NCBI GenBank assembly: GCA_024220505.1
Contig: JAKZZE010000012.1
Location: forward strand, 1,612,001 to 1,676,000
Source: Rhizopus arrhizus
Lineage: Eukaryota; Mucoromycota; Mucoromycetes; Mucorales; Rhizopodaceae
Direction of reading: 5' to 3'
Length of the DNA stretch: 64,000 nucleotides
Below the pieces are notes generated by a model. The model was not told the origin of the DNA. It saw only the letters and a program-made list of their open reading frames with translations, and searched no databases. Below are positions 1-10,959 of the stretch, piece after piece. Positions within the stretch are counted from its first letter, which is position 1. Every line of letters begins with the position of its first letter. The position numbers were made by a program, and so were the translations under genes.

Positions 1-89
1 ATTTTTGTGAAATACTTGAAAAATACAGTATATGATATACCTTTTCGCTTTCTATAGGATTTACCTTATTTGTAAGTCCTCGCTATGCA

Positions 90-872
90 CCACGACAGCA
101 AGCAACACCAATAACGTCAGGCAGACTTAGCTACTGCCCATGCTGAGATATTCAAGTTACAACAAGAGAATACCTTCTTACGGAAACAACTTGCTCCGAA
201 GCCATCAACCACAGATAACCCACCTTCTTCATCTGGATGCACCACGCGGCCTACCGGTCTCTCCCTGTCTTATAGCTCTCCCTACAATCTAAGCGCCCCA
301 TCGCCTAACAATGCTCCCCTTTCTCCGCCTAATACTGCTAGCTTAAACGCGATAATATCCAATCTAGCCTGACTGATATCGCCAGGCAATTCTCTTCATA
401 TCCTGAACCAATAGACTTTAAACTCATCCATGTACCCGTTCGACACCGCCCCCTCTACAACAATTGCGCTCCAACCTTCGCAGATTACACATTAACATCC
501 GTCGAATTCGGGATATTCATTATTCAGATAGAAATTTAGTCAGCTTCCTTATCCACATTAGTTATGAAGCCGAAATTCGTTCACAATTGTGCAAATTCAA
601 CATCACAGTCCGTGACGATTTCGATCCTTTAGACCCTTCAATCATTCGCGACCCTACTCTTGTCAATAAACACATTGACTGTAAAGTACAACATACTCGC
701 AAAGCATTCCTCTATCGAATCTGCATCGCCCTGCAGCGGTTCAAGGCTCCTACTTACAATACTATTGCCAACTTCTTTATCCAGTTTGGTCTTATTAACT
801 TCGAAGACTTAGTGTCGTATGATCTTGCCCCACCATATAAGTACCGCACAGAACACATCCTTGACCATGCAT
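90..872 (+). pseudogene. Decayed LINE (non-LTR retrotransposon) ORF1 fragment
   Basis: No intact reading frame runs through this stretch. Reading across frames gives a Q/L-rich coiled-coil-like start (about 120-230), a Pro/Ser-rich linker (about 230-340), and then an open segment of 136 residues (464-874) whose start, LRRLHINIRRIRDIHYSDRN, and later KFNITVRDDFDPLDPSIIRD resemble the ORF1 protein commonly found next to reverse transcriptases in Mucorales genomes. That resemblance is from memory of the family, not a search. Stops at about 369-372 and frame changes mark it as dead. No endonuclease or reverse transcriptase follows, so the copy is truncated at its 3' side. It could instead be a host-domesticated fragment, but the broken frame argues against this. 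Confidence 0.55.
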
Positions 873-982
873 AGACTCCGAGAAATAATGTCCAACGTGT
901 TTACCCAACCGCTTGTGCCATCCTTTATGAACCTAACTATCTACTTTTCTCAAAGAATCTGTCTACATCGTCAGCCCACCTC

Positions 983-1078
983 GGGCAAAGATTGTTCCAG
1001 AGCCCACATTGATATCTATGACATATCTTTCCTTACTCGTTCACTTTCTTTTTCTGCCCTTGCTGCCGTAAGCGATTT
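983..1078 (+). repeat. Dispersed repeat, copy A
   Basis: This stretch aligns by eye with the reverse complement of about 22905-23010. Shared blocks include GATATCTATGACATATCTTT against GATGTCTATGACATGTCTTT, then a pyrimidine-rich run, then TGCCCTTG and GATTTTT. The translated forms are also alike (HIDIYDISF and HTDVYDMSF). It lies directly downstream of the LINE ORF1 relic and may be part of that or another mobile element. The class is unknown. Confidence 0.5.
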
Positions 1079-1284
1079 TTAGCTTATTTTACGTCTCATT
1101 TGATCTGACCTGTGCAATCATGGGGTCTTGAAACACCGCGTGCTCATTTAAGCCTTTAAATAAAATATATTATTAAACGTATATGGATTACGCGCAATTG
1201 ATTGTTACAGCATAATAATTTTATTCAAGCAAAGCCTGTCACTTTTTTGTTTTTTTCTTTTTTTATCAAAACTTTTTACAGTTC

Positions 1285-3886
1285 ATGTTTAAAAAATCTT
1301 CTCGTACAAAGAACATTCGAAGAAAAATAGAAGTTACAGACGATGAGCCCACAGCAACAGAAGAAGAAGGTACTTGTGAAATGCTTTAATTGAAAATTTG
1401 TGTTAATTTGAAATAATAGTGGTAATCAAAAAGACAATCACATCATTAGCAGAAAAGAAAAAGAAGAAAGAAGCTAAAAAGGCAATTCCTGCCTTAAGCT
1501 TTGATCAAGAAGTAAAAAAAAAAGTAATACCAAAATTGCGTTTTCTCTAAAGCAGATGTATTACAGGAAAATGAAGAAGAATTTCAAATAAAGAAAACAA
1601 ACAAAGGGCGAAAACTTCAAATAAGAGAGTATGTATTTTCAAAATCGTAACAAAAGAGACTAACTTTCTTTTCCTTGTTAGAGATTTGATTCAGTTGAAT
1701 GATCAGCCAGAAATAGTAACAAGTAGCTATGATGCAGAAACATTAAACAAACTTCGTGCAGCCACTCCCAGCATAAGATCTGTTTCTAGTGGAGATGCTT
1801 TATTACACGAAAAATTTCCCTCTGTTGTTAATCCAACTATACAAACGACCGGAATACCCGATGCAAGTGCCATTTTAGCAGCTAAAAAGAAACGGGAACA
1901 GATGAGAAAGGGATTTACAATTACAGAACAGGATGATGGGTTTATACCCCTGGATGATAGCAATGAGACGGTAAAAGATATATAGTCTAATCTATATATA
2001 AACTCATACATTGTAGGAGGATACTAGTGGAAGTAGATTAGTACGAGAAGAAGATGATATAGCTGATGATGGTGAAGCAGGTAAAAAAGGGCTTACCACA
2101 TAAAAGCAAACGTTTGTTATTTACACCAATATAGAATTAGATAAATATGTCGGAGGTTCTTTCACTATCAATCAAGGCAAAGCCAAGTTTATAGAAAAGG
2201 AGCGTAGAGAAGGTGTGCGTGAAATGATTGAAGAAGCAGAAAAAGATGATGAACAATCAGAGGATATGGGCAGATGGGAGGAAGACATGATAAAATATGG
2301 TGGAGCAAGGACGCAAAGAAAAGAAAATGATCCTTTTGCTATCCCAACAAATTATAAACAAGCACAAGTACCTGAATCATCTGTGTTACCTACTTTGGCG
2401 GATGTGATGAGTTCCTTGAGCTTGGCAACCAACGATTTAACCTTTTCAACTAAGCAGCATGAACAAAATTTAGCAGAAACACAGAGATCAATGGATACTT
2501 TAAAAAGAACAGAAGAGGATGTCGAAAGGGAGATTGAAAGAGGAGGTGGAAGGTATACTTACTTTCAAGATCTGGCACAATACGTTAATGATCTTGGTGA
2601 ATTTTTGGATGCAAAGGTATACAAAAAAAAGATATGCAAATGTACATATACTTTTTTACTTACTTTTTTTTTTTCAAGTTTCCTGAACTGGAGAAATTAG
2701 AAGAACAAGTTCATGATTTGGTCGCATCAGAGACAGAGATTATCCTTTCACGTCACTGGCAAGATAACGCGGATGATTTGTTGCTATTTGCTGATATTCA
2801 ACAGTTAGATGAAGAAATGGAGGAAGAAGAAAATGTAGATGAATTTGGTAGAGTAAAGGAATTAAGAAATTCAGATGCAGCCCGTCGTCGTAGAAAGGAA
2901 GAAAGACAACAGCGTATGTCGAGACAAGCTGATCTTGCTGAAGAGTCTGTTGAAGATCTGATAAAGGAACAGGGTCTATGGACAGATGATGAGATGCAAG
3001 ACGACGAGCAAAAAGATAATAAGCTACAAGCAATCGAAACAGCAGGGATTGAAGCCTTAATGGAGGATGTTTCTGAGGAGTTTAGAAGCCTTGGAGCTGT
3101 CAAGGAAAAGTTTGAAGCGTGGAAAACAACATATTATGAAGACTACCAAAAGGCTTTTGGAAGTTTAAGTTTACCTGGTGCTTTTGAATTTTATATTCGC
3201 TTAGAACTCATCACTTGGAACCCATTTTTGGTATGTACTAATACTGTGATGGTATGCAATATTTACATTTATTGTATTATTAGGATCCAGCAGAATTTGA
3301 TAGTATGGAATGGCATAAGATATTATCAGAATACGGTTTATCATCAGAACATGAAGACCCTGATACGGAAATGTTGAACAAAGTAGTAGAAAAATCAATG
3401 ATAAAGAAAATCAAAAGTCTTCTTGACACATTAAACGTGCGATCATCAAGACAGATGAGATATGCTTCTCAAGTAATGGAACAAGTCTCTTATTACATTG
3501 ATCCAAGTGAAAAAGCATACAAGGTTTATATCCATCAGATTCGCTTTTTATTTTAATAACTAAAATCTGTATAGGAACTTGCTAATGAATTTGTGGATGT
3601 ATTTCAGAGACAAATGAGCCGTATTGTAGAAATGGTAGAAAAAAGCTCACTGAAATCCAATCTTGATAAAGAAGGCACAGAAGCCAAAAAGCGATTCTTT
3701 TGGAGTCAATGTAAATATCTCAAGACACTAGCACTCTTACGCCGACAATTACCTAAAGATCAATTGCGCAGCCTAAGTCATACTATAACAACTAAAATCC
3801 TTGCACCCATTTTAATACAAAACAATGAGTTGGATGTTCAACTTCAAGATGAAATGCAGTCCATGTTATCTATTCTACAAAAATAA
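1285..3886 (+). CDS. PAXBP1/GCFC-family nuclear protein (ILP1/GCF-like)
   Basis: Nine exons join in frame: 1285-1369, 1420-1511, 1567-1628, 1682-1970, 2017-2080, 2135-2616, 2679-3230, 3284-3523, 3575-3886, giving about 725 residues. The N-terminus is basic and acidic (MFKKSSRTKNIRRKIEV), followed by a low-complexity K/E region, an acidic and coiled-coil centre (about 215-420) and the helical GCFC domain, which in this family runs to the C-terminus. Family knowledge: PAXBP1/GCFC2 and plant ILP1 are nuclear proteins linked to spliceosome disassembly and transcription. The assignment rests on the overall architecture and the characteristic LFADIQQLDEEMEEEENVDEFGR-type centre and C-terminal helices. 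The start is the first ATG in frame after a pyrimidine-rich leader. The gene runs tail-to-tail with the AGC kinase, with only about 90 bases between stop codons. Confidence 0.8.
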
Positions 3887-3973
3887 AAGCTTATAAACAA
3901 AAAAGATTATTTTTTATTATTGTTTAATTCGTACTAATAAGCAATGTAAGCTTTGAGTGAATACATCCAATGT

Positions 3974-5604
3974 TTATATTGTTACCTGTTGTAGTTTTTG
4001 TTGAAGAAGAGATATTTTACTATTTGAGCGATCAATTGATTTTTGTAATTCTTGGTCAAATTCAGTCTTGGTTCGAGATAACTTTAATCTAGCAGTCATG
4101 GTTCTTTGTGTGCTGGCAATAAATTCTTTTTCAACTCTAATTTGATTCTGGGTATTTTTTATTAGTTGATTGCTATCATCTACAGAGTGTACTCTATAAT
4201 AATAATAAGTACTGTGTTTTCTCCTCGCTTACAATAGTCATACCTTGATTTATTTAACTCTTTTGAGCCAAGAGAAGATAAACTAGAAGAAAGACTTAAG
4301 GAAACATCTACTCTCTTTCTCCTTCTGTTACTTAAAGCTCTTCCTTTACTATTATCAATTAAATTATAAACTAAATTAATTGCATCTTGATTCTCTGCCA
4401 TTCTACGCTCCAATTTATCGTCCTTCATTTGTTGCTCAAAACTACTTGTTTGATAGCATTTGATTTCCTTTTTTAAACGAGCTATTTCACGTTTAGTCAA
4501 TGCCAATCGACTTTCAGAGGTCTCGAGTGCTTGCTGAACTGTACGTAAATTATCTCGATCTTTTTGCCACATGATAGACATAATCTTGGACTGTTTCCCT
4601 ACATCCGATTGTAGTGTTGTTTTCTGCGATTGCTCTATTTTTAGGACCTCTAATTGACGCTTGTATCTTTCTACTGTCTTTTTCAATTCAGATTCTAGTC
4701 TTTTATTCTCTGATTCAAGTTTATTGTATTTCTCTTGCTGCTGCTCCATGATTTTGAATTGTTGTTTTTCCAATAAAATAATCTGCGCCTTGCATTTCTC
4801 TACTTGTTCAATATATTCTTTCAATTCTTCTTTATGCTTTGCTATTAATTGTTCTTTTTCCTCATTTAGTGCATCAAGACTTATCAGCCAATTCTTTTGT
4901 TCTTTTTCCAGTTGCTCTTTATGCCTATTTTCTTCTTTTGATATGTTGGTCTGTTGGGTTTGAAGACGTGATTTCCAATTTTGTCTTTCTTTTTTGAGTT
5001 GCTCTTCATGTCGTAATACCAACTGCTTGTTTTCTTCTTTTAACGCGTAAATGTTTGATTGCCATTGCTCTCTTTCTCTTTCTAGTAACTCTTTAAATCT
5101 TTTCTCTTCTTCTGCTTTCAATTTAATACTATTTGTTTGTAAATCCAGTTGCCAATTTCGTTTTTCCCTTTCTAATTGTTTTAATGCTTCCATATTCTTT
5201 TTATTTGATTGCTTTTCTTTTTCTAATTGTTCCTTTAATGAAACAATTGTTGATTGCAGTTCTTTTGACTCTTGATATTTACGTTCGGTTGGTTGCAAGT
5301 TTTCAGTAAAAGTATAACCTATAAAAGGAAAGTCTTTATCCTCCAAGTTTTCCTCTTCATCTTCTTCATCGTCCTCATCATTCTCTGGAGTAGCTGAGAA
5401 AAATGTTAAATCATCTAATGACGAAATAACTGGTATAAAAGGCGGGGTATATGAAGTATGTAAGGTATCCCACTGAATATCTTTAAAGAAAGGATGCGAC
5501 TTGATTTCAGATGCTCCATGATGTCCCAATCGATGCTGATTTGATTTGTGTAACAATCTGTTTTCTTGTTTTAGTAATTTGTTTTTGCTCGTTCCCTTTT
5601 TTGT

Positions 5605-5642
<38 letters not shown>

Positions 5643-6616
5643 TTTGACAATAAATCTTTAGCTTCTAGAGAACATGTACCAAATGAAATATTCGGCTTAG
5701 GATCTAGTAGTTTCATTTGTATTTGAATGTCTTTCCCAGTGAATGGCGGTACACCAAAGAGTAGTTCATAAAGCACTATACCCACAGACCACCAATCGGA
5801 TTCTGGACCATAAGCAGGACCTTGCGCTGGATCGCTTCCTTCTGAATTACACATTTCTGGTGAGACATAAGACATGGTTCCCACCATTAATAAGGGATGC
5901 TGCACAAATTCATTAGCATTACCCATACAAATAGATATAACAATAAAGTACCTTTGTATGAATTGCAATACAGGATCCTAAGTCGCCCAATTTGATATGC
6001 CCGTAAAGATCAATCAAAATATTTCCGGGCTTAATATCTCGATGCATATAACCTAATTGATGTACACTCTCCACTGCCAAGATCAATTCTGCAATATAAA
6101 ACTTGGCCTCTTGCTCTGTAAAGTGACCTTGTCTTCTTTCCATCAATCCTTGTAAATCACCTCCAGGGGCATACTCCATCACCAAGTAAAGATACTTTTC
6201 ATCTTGAAAGGAGGCATAAAGCTTAGGTAGCCATTCATGCGTACCTGATAAAACAATTTTTTCTTCTATGGGAGATGAACGATCAGTCTGAGAGATCAAG
6301 TAAGATTTAGATAGTATCTTCATGGCATAAAATTGTTCCTTGTATTTCACAAGCGTTACTTTCCCAAAGGCTCCTCTTGCCATCACATCTTTGTTTATGA
6401 CTTCAAAGTCCTTGATGGATAATTTTGTTCGATTTAACTCTTGGCAGACAGGTTCATCTAAAAGGAAATTTAATATGTGATTTTTGTAAAAGTATAATGA
6501 AATTTACATAATTCAATAAATCTTTGAATATATTCACTTTTTTGATGTTTTGATGAATTATAAAGTGTGAATAAGGCATCAATTAGTGCTTCTTTATTTG
6601 CTAAATGTCCAATCAT
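3974..6616 (-). CDS. MRCK/ROCK-like AGC serine/threonine kinase with coiled-coil tail
   Basis: Five exons in frame (6508-6616, 5952-6457, 5643-5899, 4244-5557, 3974-4193) give about 801 residues. A short N-terminal helical region (1-45) precedes the kinase domain: glycine loop ARGAFGKVTLV, lysine in YAMKIL, catalytic loop HRDIKPGN, then GTMSYVSPEM and WWSVGIVLYELLFGVPPF. An AGC tail follows (HRLGHHGASEIKSHPFF), then an acidic stretch and a long Glu/Lys/Gln-rich coiled coil (about 370-720). The order fits DMPK/MRCK/ROCK kinases, Rho/Cdc42 effectors acting on the actomyosin cortex, but no PH, C1 or CNH domain is seen. The usual DFG is DLG. Intron 3 holds a run of 28 T. An alternative last intron (GTAACA at about 3981) would move the stop to about 3900. 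Confidence 0.82.
5607..5634. repeat. Poly(T) tract of 28 inside an intron
   Basis: A homopolymer of 28 T on the + strand (A on the coding strand) fills much of the 85-nt third intron of the MRCK-like kinase gene, between donor 5642 and acceptor 5558. It is likely length-variable. Confidence 0.9.
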
Positions 6617-6978
6617 TGAAAATGTTTTAAAAAGAAGAAGAAAAAGGCAATAACAACAATAACAACAACAAAAATACTCCAGATCGGAGTTTTATGTAAT
6701 TCGCATAAAAAACAAGTTTACATTTCAACCAATATATAAGGAAAACAAAGAGATTATTGTTGTATAAGTACTTTGATTGAATGAAGAAAGAGAATATAAC
6801 AATAATATGCTATTGAAAGAGAAAATACTTTTCTATATAAAGAATAAAAGCAAACCAATAAAAAGGGAAATTTCAATGCGCAAAAAAACAAAAAAAAAAA
6901 ACAAAACATAATAAATTCCAAACTCCTCCTTTTCTCTTATTCTTTCTTTCGTATATATTTTTTATTTTTATTTTCTCT
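6617..6978. promoter_or_regulatory. Shared divergent promoter region, MRCK-like kinase / Pho85-type CDK
   Basis: This 362-base gap separates two head-to-head start codons. It is very AT-rich, with A-rich tracts near 6880-6900 and a pyrimidine-rich stretch (6925-6975) directly before the CDK start. No clear TATA box or operator could be singled out. Confidence 0.5.
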
Positions 6979-7932
6979 ATGTCTTCAGTAGGTAATTACC
7001 CACCCGATCAACGGTATACTCGATTAGAAAAGCTAGGCGAAGGCACATATGCGACAGTTTATAAAGGAAAAAATAGAACAACAGGAGAAATTGTTGCTTT
7101 AAAAGAGATTCATTTAGACCCTGAGGAGGGAGCACCATCTACAGCAATTCGTGAGATTTCACTGATGAAAGAACTAAAACATCCCAACATTGTACGCCTG
7201 CAAGATATCATCCACACCGAAAGCAAGTTGAGCCTTGTATTTGAATACATGGACCAAGACCTCAAAAAACACATGGACTCGACTGCGCGAGCTACACGCG
7301 GTGCATTGGATGTAAACATTATCAAATCGTTCATGTACCAACTTCTCAGAGGAATTGCTTATTGCCATGAGAACCGTGTTCTTCACAGAGACCTCAAGCC
7401 GCAAAATTTGTTAATCAACAAGCATCTTCAGCTGAAACTAGGCGATTTTGGATTGGCTCGTGCATTTGGTATCCCGGTCAATACTTTCTCGAATGAGGTA
7501 GTGACTCTTTGGTATCGTGCACCAGACGTGCTCTTGGGATCGCGCATGTACTCGACTTCAATTGATATTTGGTCTGCGGGATGTATCATGGCGGAGATGT
7601 ATACAGGGCGCCCATTGTTTCCAGGCACAACGAATGAAGATCAGTTGCAAAAGATCTTTAGATTATTAGGTACACCCACAGAACAGACATGGCCTACTAT
7701 ATCTCAGTTTCCAGAATACAAACCACCTCAAGTTATTTATCCACCTCAACATATATCGCAAGTACTGACAACGATTGATCCAATTGGGATAGACTTATTG
7801 AATCGAATGCTTCAATATCAACCTCAAATGAGAATAAGTGCAAAGGATGCTCTTGAACATGCTTATTTTAATGAAGTGAGATATCATTTTAGCAGTAACG
7901 GCAACAGTAGTAATAATAATACAGAACAATAA
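6979..7932 (+). CDS. PHO85: Pho85-type cyclin-dependent kinase
   Basis: A single-exon gene of 317 residues. It has the glycine loop [11 protein letters not shown] (about 20-30), ALKEI lysine, PSTAIRE helix (residues about 53-59), catalytic loop [16 protein letters not shown], and the activation segment [20 protein letters not shown]. These match Pho85/PhoA and the related CDK5, rather than Cdc28, which has PSTAIRE but a different activation loop. The last 20 residues are Asn/Ser-rich. Family role: with different cyclins, Pho85 controls phosphate response, glycogen metabolism, polarity and cell cycle, and it phosphorylates the Rim15 kinase, a homologue of which lies at 49.5-55.2 kb. The lack of introns is unusual beside its intron-rich neighbours. 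Confidence 0.93.
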   Translation: MSSVGNYPPDQRYTRLEKLGEGTYATVYKGKNRTTGEIVALKEIHLDPEEGAPSTAIREISLMKELKHPNIVRLQDIIHTESKLSLVFEYMDQDLKKHMDSTARATRGALDVNIIKSFMYQLLRGIAYCHENRVLHRDLKPQNLLINKHLQLKLGDFGLARAFGIPVNTFSNEVVTLWYRAPDVLLGSRMYSTSIDIWSAGCIMAEMYTGRPLFPGTTNEDQLQKIFRLLGTPTEQTWPTISQFPEYKPPQVIYPPQHISQVLTTIDPIGIDLLNRMLQYQPQMRISAKDALEHAYFNEVRYHFSSNGNSSNNNTEQ

Positions 7933-7978
7933 AAAAGAAGCAAAATTGGGAATGTTTATTATGTAGTTATTATATATG

Positions 7979-10678
7979 TTACAAATGGGGACTATATACA
8001 TTTTGATTTGTTTCAGACTTCATGAACTCTTTCTCCACTAATTCTTTTACTTTATCAATGAACTGTGCTTCTTGTTCTGCTTTAATGAATAAATGAGTTC
8101 TTAATGAATCCAATAACTTTTCTAGTCGTGTTGATGTTCCAAAAGGTGATGCCATGTCCACTTTACTATACACAACTCAATAAAATTCCCTTTGATAGGA
8201 TGTGTTATGTGCACTTACTGTTCATAGTCTTTATATTCATCAATCAATGCTTTCAATTGATCCAATATACAATCAGATACTTCTTCACACTGTTCAACTC
8301 TTCTTTTACATGCATAAGGTACACGATAAGAATGAGATTCATTCCATTCTTTGCTTATATGTAAATATTGAAATTGAGAGTGATCGCTTTGTATTTCAGC
8401 ATCATAAGGTGTAACTATCACTCCGATAAACGGTTCATCTCCACTTTCTTCTTCTCTAAACAGTGTCTTTACAAAACACGTTAGCCCAAAAGAATATATA
8501 CTAACAAACACAATGTACCTGATAAGAAGTTTGATTTTCTATATCTCTTATACTTGGATGAGGCTCAAATGTAGGATGTGAGTGATACCAACCAACAACG
8601 TTATAGCCCTGTTCGGCAAATACTTCACGTGCTCTCATTTCTGAAGCAGGGTCCATTTCACACTGTATACCTGTACTTGTGCTCTTGCAAGGGAATATAC
8701 TCTTAACTTGTAATACCTTTGTATCTGACTTTGTGATAAAATTGCCACCCATTAAACCAATAATCTCTGTATGTGCTAAATGGGAATGAAAATCCATAAC
8801 AAGCTACACATCAATAAAAAGTTAAAAAAAAATAGTGATCCATAAGAGAAAACTTACCAATGCATCACTAACAATTTCTACTTCAAATGGAGGTAATACG
8901 ATGTCATTGTAATAAGATGTAGGTACAAGTCTAAATGGATCATAACCTCTATTGAAGTCATCACCTGTATAATAATGTTGGTGGAATAACGTTCTTTTCA
9001 TTCTCTTCGGTTTAATCGTTTGTGGGATTTCTACACCATGTTCAATAACGCGTCCTTCTAACTCTTTTGGATCAACCCATTCTCCGCGCTCATTTCGAAC
9101 TTTTCTTTTTCTTGGTCTAGTCAACACGATCAATAAAAAAAGCATACAAAGACCAGTCATTACTCTTACCCATCATAATTTACAACCAGATCAGATGCAT
9201 CAAACATGTCTTCTTCTTCAAAAGACATCTCACGCGGCACTCGTTTGGGGGGTCTGGGCGCATTCGTCACACAATCCACATTAATTGCACCCACACTTTC
9301 CAACCAAGAATGAACGCGTCCAATCGCATTCACATCACCACAGTCTTTTAATCCCTTTCTAGCCTGTGTCTTGGTCAAATAGCGAGGCTTACATTGATAC
9401 CAGCAGTCGATGATATGATTACGTATCTTGAGGTAACGATCAGGTGTCTTGCTGTATTTTTGTTTGAACCATTCTGGATTCTGTCTTTTTTCTTCTTCTG
9501 ATACGTAAAATCTATCGAATGGGGTATTTGTTTCGGGTATAACCTCTTTTGTCTCTAATGCGTCATGATTCATGTTTGCTACGTCTTCTTCTTGAGAAAC
9601 ATGCGACATATGTTCTTTTTGAGAAACACTTGTATCTTTTTGCTCTTGAGTGATATGCATTGTAGATTCTTCTTCTTGTGAGACATCTGTCATTTCCTCA
9701 TCTTTTTCTGTTTTGATCTCTTGAGACATGTCACTTTCGATCATGTTCTCTTCGATTGTTGTGTCCCCAATGTCGAGTAAATCATCCTCTTCATCTTCGT
9801 CCTCATCATTTTTTTCCTTTGGCCCAACATCCGCTTCTTGCTGATCGTCCTTTACTTTATGCTCGTTTTCATCTGCTTCTTGTCTATAGTCCTCTGTTTG
9901 GTTTTTATCTTTCACTTCTTTCTCGTCTTTTATTTTTTCGCCGTTGATTTTGGCTTCTTGTTTGTCTTCTTTTAATGTTTCTATTTCTTTTCTTGTTTCA
10001 TTTGATACCTCATGGGTTTCTTGCTCATTCTCGTTTGTTTTTTTTACTTCTGTTTCTTTTATTTCAACTTGTTTCACAGGTATCTGCACAAGCCAATTTA
10101 GTAAAGCACTATTAGATTTCTTTTTTTACCTTTATTTTTTCTGCTAAAGCGAGGTGTCTTGCATGGTTTTTACACTGTAACCGATTTCTTGTTCCCACAT
10201 ATTCAGCTATCAACTTCCAATGTCCATATCCAAATTTATCTAATGCCTCTAATAATTTATCGTCCTCTTCCTTATTCCATCTTGTTTTATGAGAAGGTAG
10301 AGAGGCAGATGATAGTCCTGTGTATATTTTATCAGTTTCATTGCTGTACACTAGAAAAAAAAGAACATTTAAACCTTTTTTCTTTTTGGGTGGTTCAAAA
10401 TCACTTTGCTTTTTTTTTGGTATTGAGCTATGATTTTTTCCATAATAAAATTCTTCTTCTGCAAGCATTTGTTCAATCAATTGACGCGACTCTGAATCCA
10501 TTTCTTGATCAATCATTAAGAGCGATTCATCTACAAAAGTGTCGGATATATTTTGAGTGTTTATTTGTCCATTACTACTATATTAATTCTTTAGAATGAA
10601 ATATATTTTTATATTTCTTTGTTACTCTTGTTCTTCATCTTGGCCAATATCAATAATCTCTTCCTCTTCTTCATGCAT
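7979..10678 (-). CDS. MYSM1-like SANT-SWIRM-MPN+ (JAMM) deubiquitinase
   Basis: Seven exons close in frame: 10626-10678, 10130-10577, 9170-10083, 8858-9116, 8519-8803, 8219-8466, 7979-8165, about 797 residues. Domains in order: acidic N-terminus, SANT/Myb (about 115-162, [19 protein letters not shown]), a long Glu/Asp/Lys/Gln-rich low-complexity linker (170-350), SWIRM (about 353-440), and an MPN+ domain from about 559. JAMM zinc ligands are intact: Glu571, then HSHP and SxxD (His632, His634, Asp645). This order is the signature of metazoan MYSM1/2A-DUB, a histone H2A lysine deubiquitinase; the substrate here is inferred. The start at 10678 was chosen because a 53-nt acidic first exon (MHEEEEE) splices in phase onto the open frame upstream of Met 10516. 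It shares a short divergent promoter with the H+-ATPase. Confidence 0.88.
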
Positions 10679-10959
10679 TGAAAGTAATAATGTATTAAAC
10701 CCTTTCCAAAAAAAATTTTGTGTTTCTCATTTTTGTGGGAAAAGTGACGGTATATTTCGATTCTCCGCCCTTGTTGTCTCTCAGTGGTTTCTGCCTTGTA
10801 AAGTGACATGATTACCAAATTAAGATAAAAACCCCATTTGTATCACACATTCAAAAATTCGTGCGTCTTTTTTATGCGTATGATATAAAAGGAATACAAA
10901 AAAAAAAAAAAGAAAAAGAAAACAAAATCTACTCTCTTTTTTTATTATTATTTCTTATC
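10679..10959. promoter_or_regulatory. Divergent promoter, MYSM1-like gene / H+-ATPase
   Basis: A 281-base interval between two start codons. It contains AT-rich DNA with TATGATATAAAAGG (about 10878-10891), which may serve as a TATA box about 70 bases upstream of the ATPase start, and an A-rich then T-rich run just before it (10898-10950). A strong promoter would suit an H+-ATPase; this is inference. Confidence 0.4.

Noticed and set aside
5639..5968. Separate small kinase fragment starting at 5968
   Set aside because: Its first 23 residues are intron sequence; the real exon begins at 5899 and continues the kinase domain from the upstream exon.
10112..10516. Met at 10516 as the start of the MYSM1-like protein
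   Set aside because: The frame stays open upstream and joins in phase, through a good GT-AG intron, to an acidic 53-nt first exon starting at 10678.
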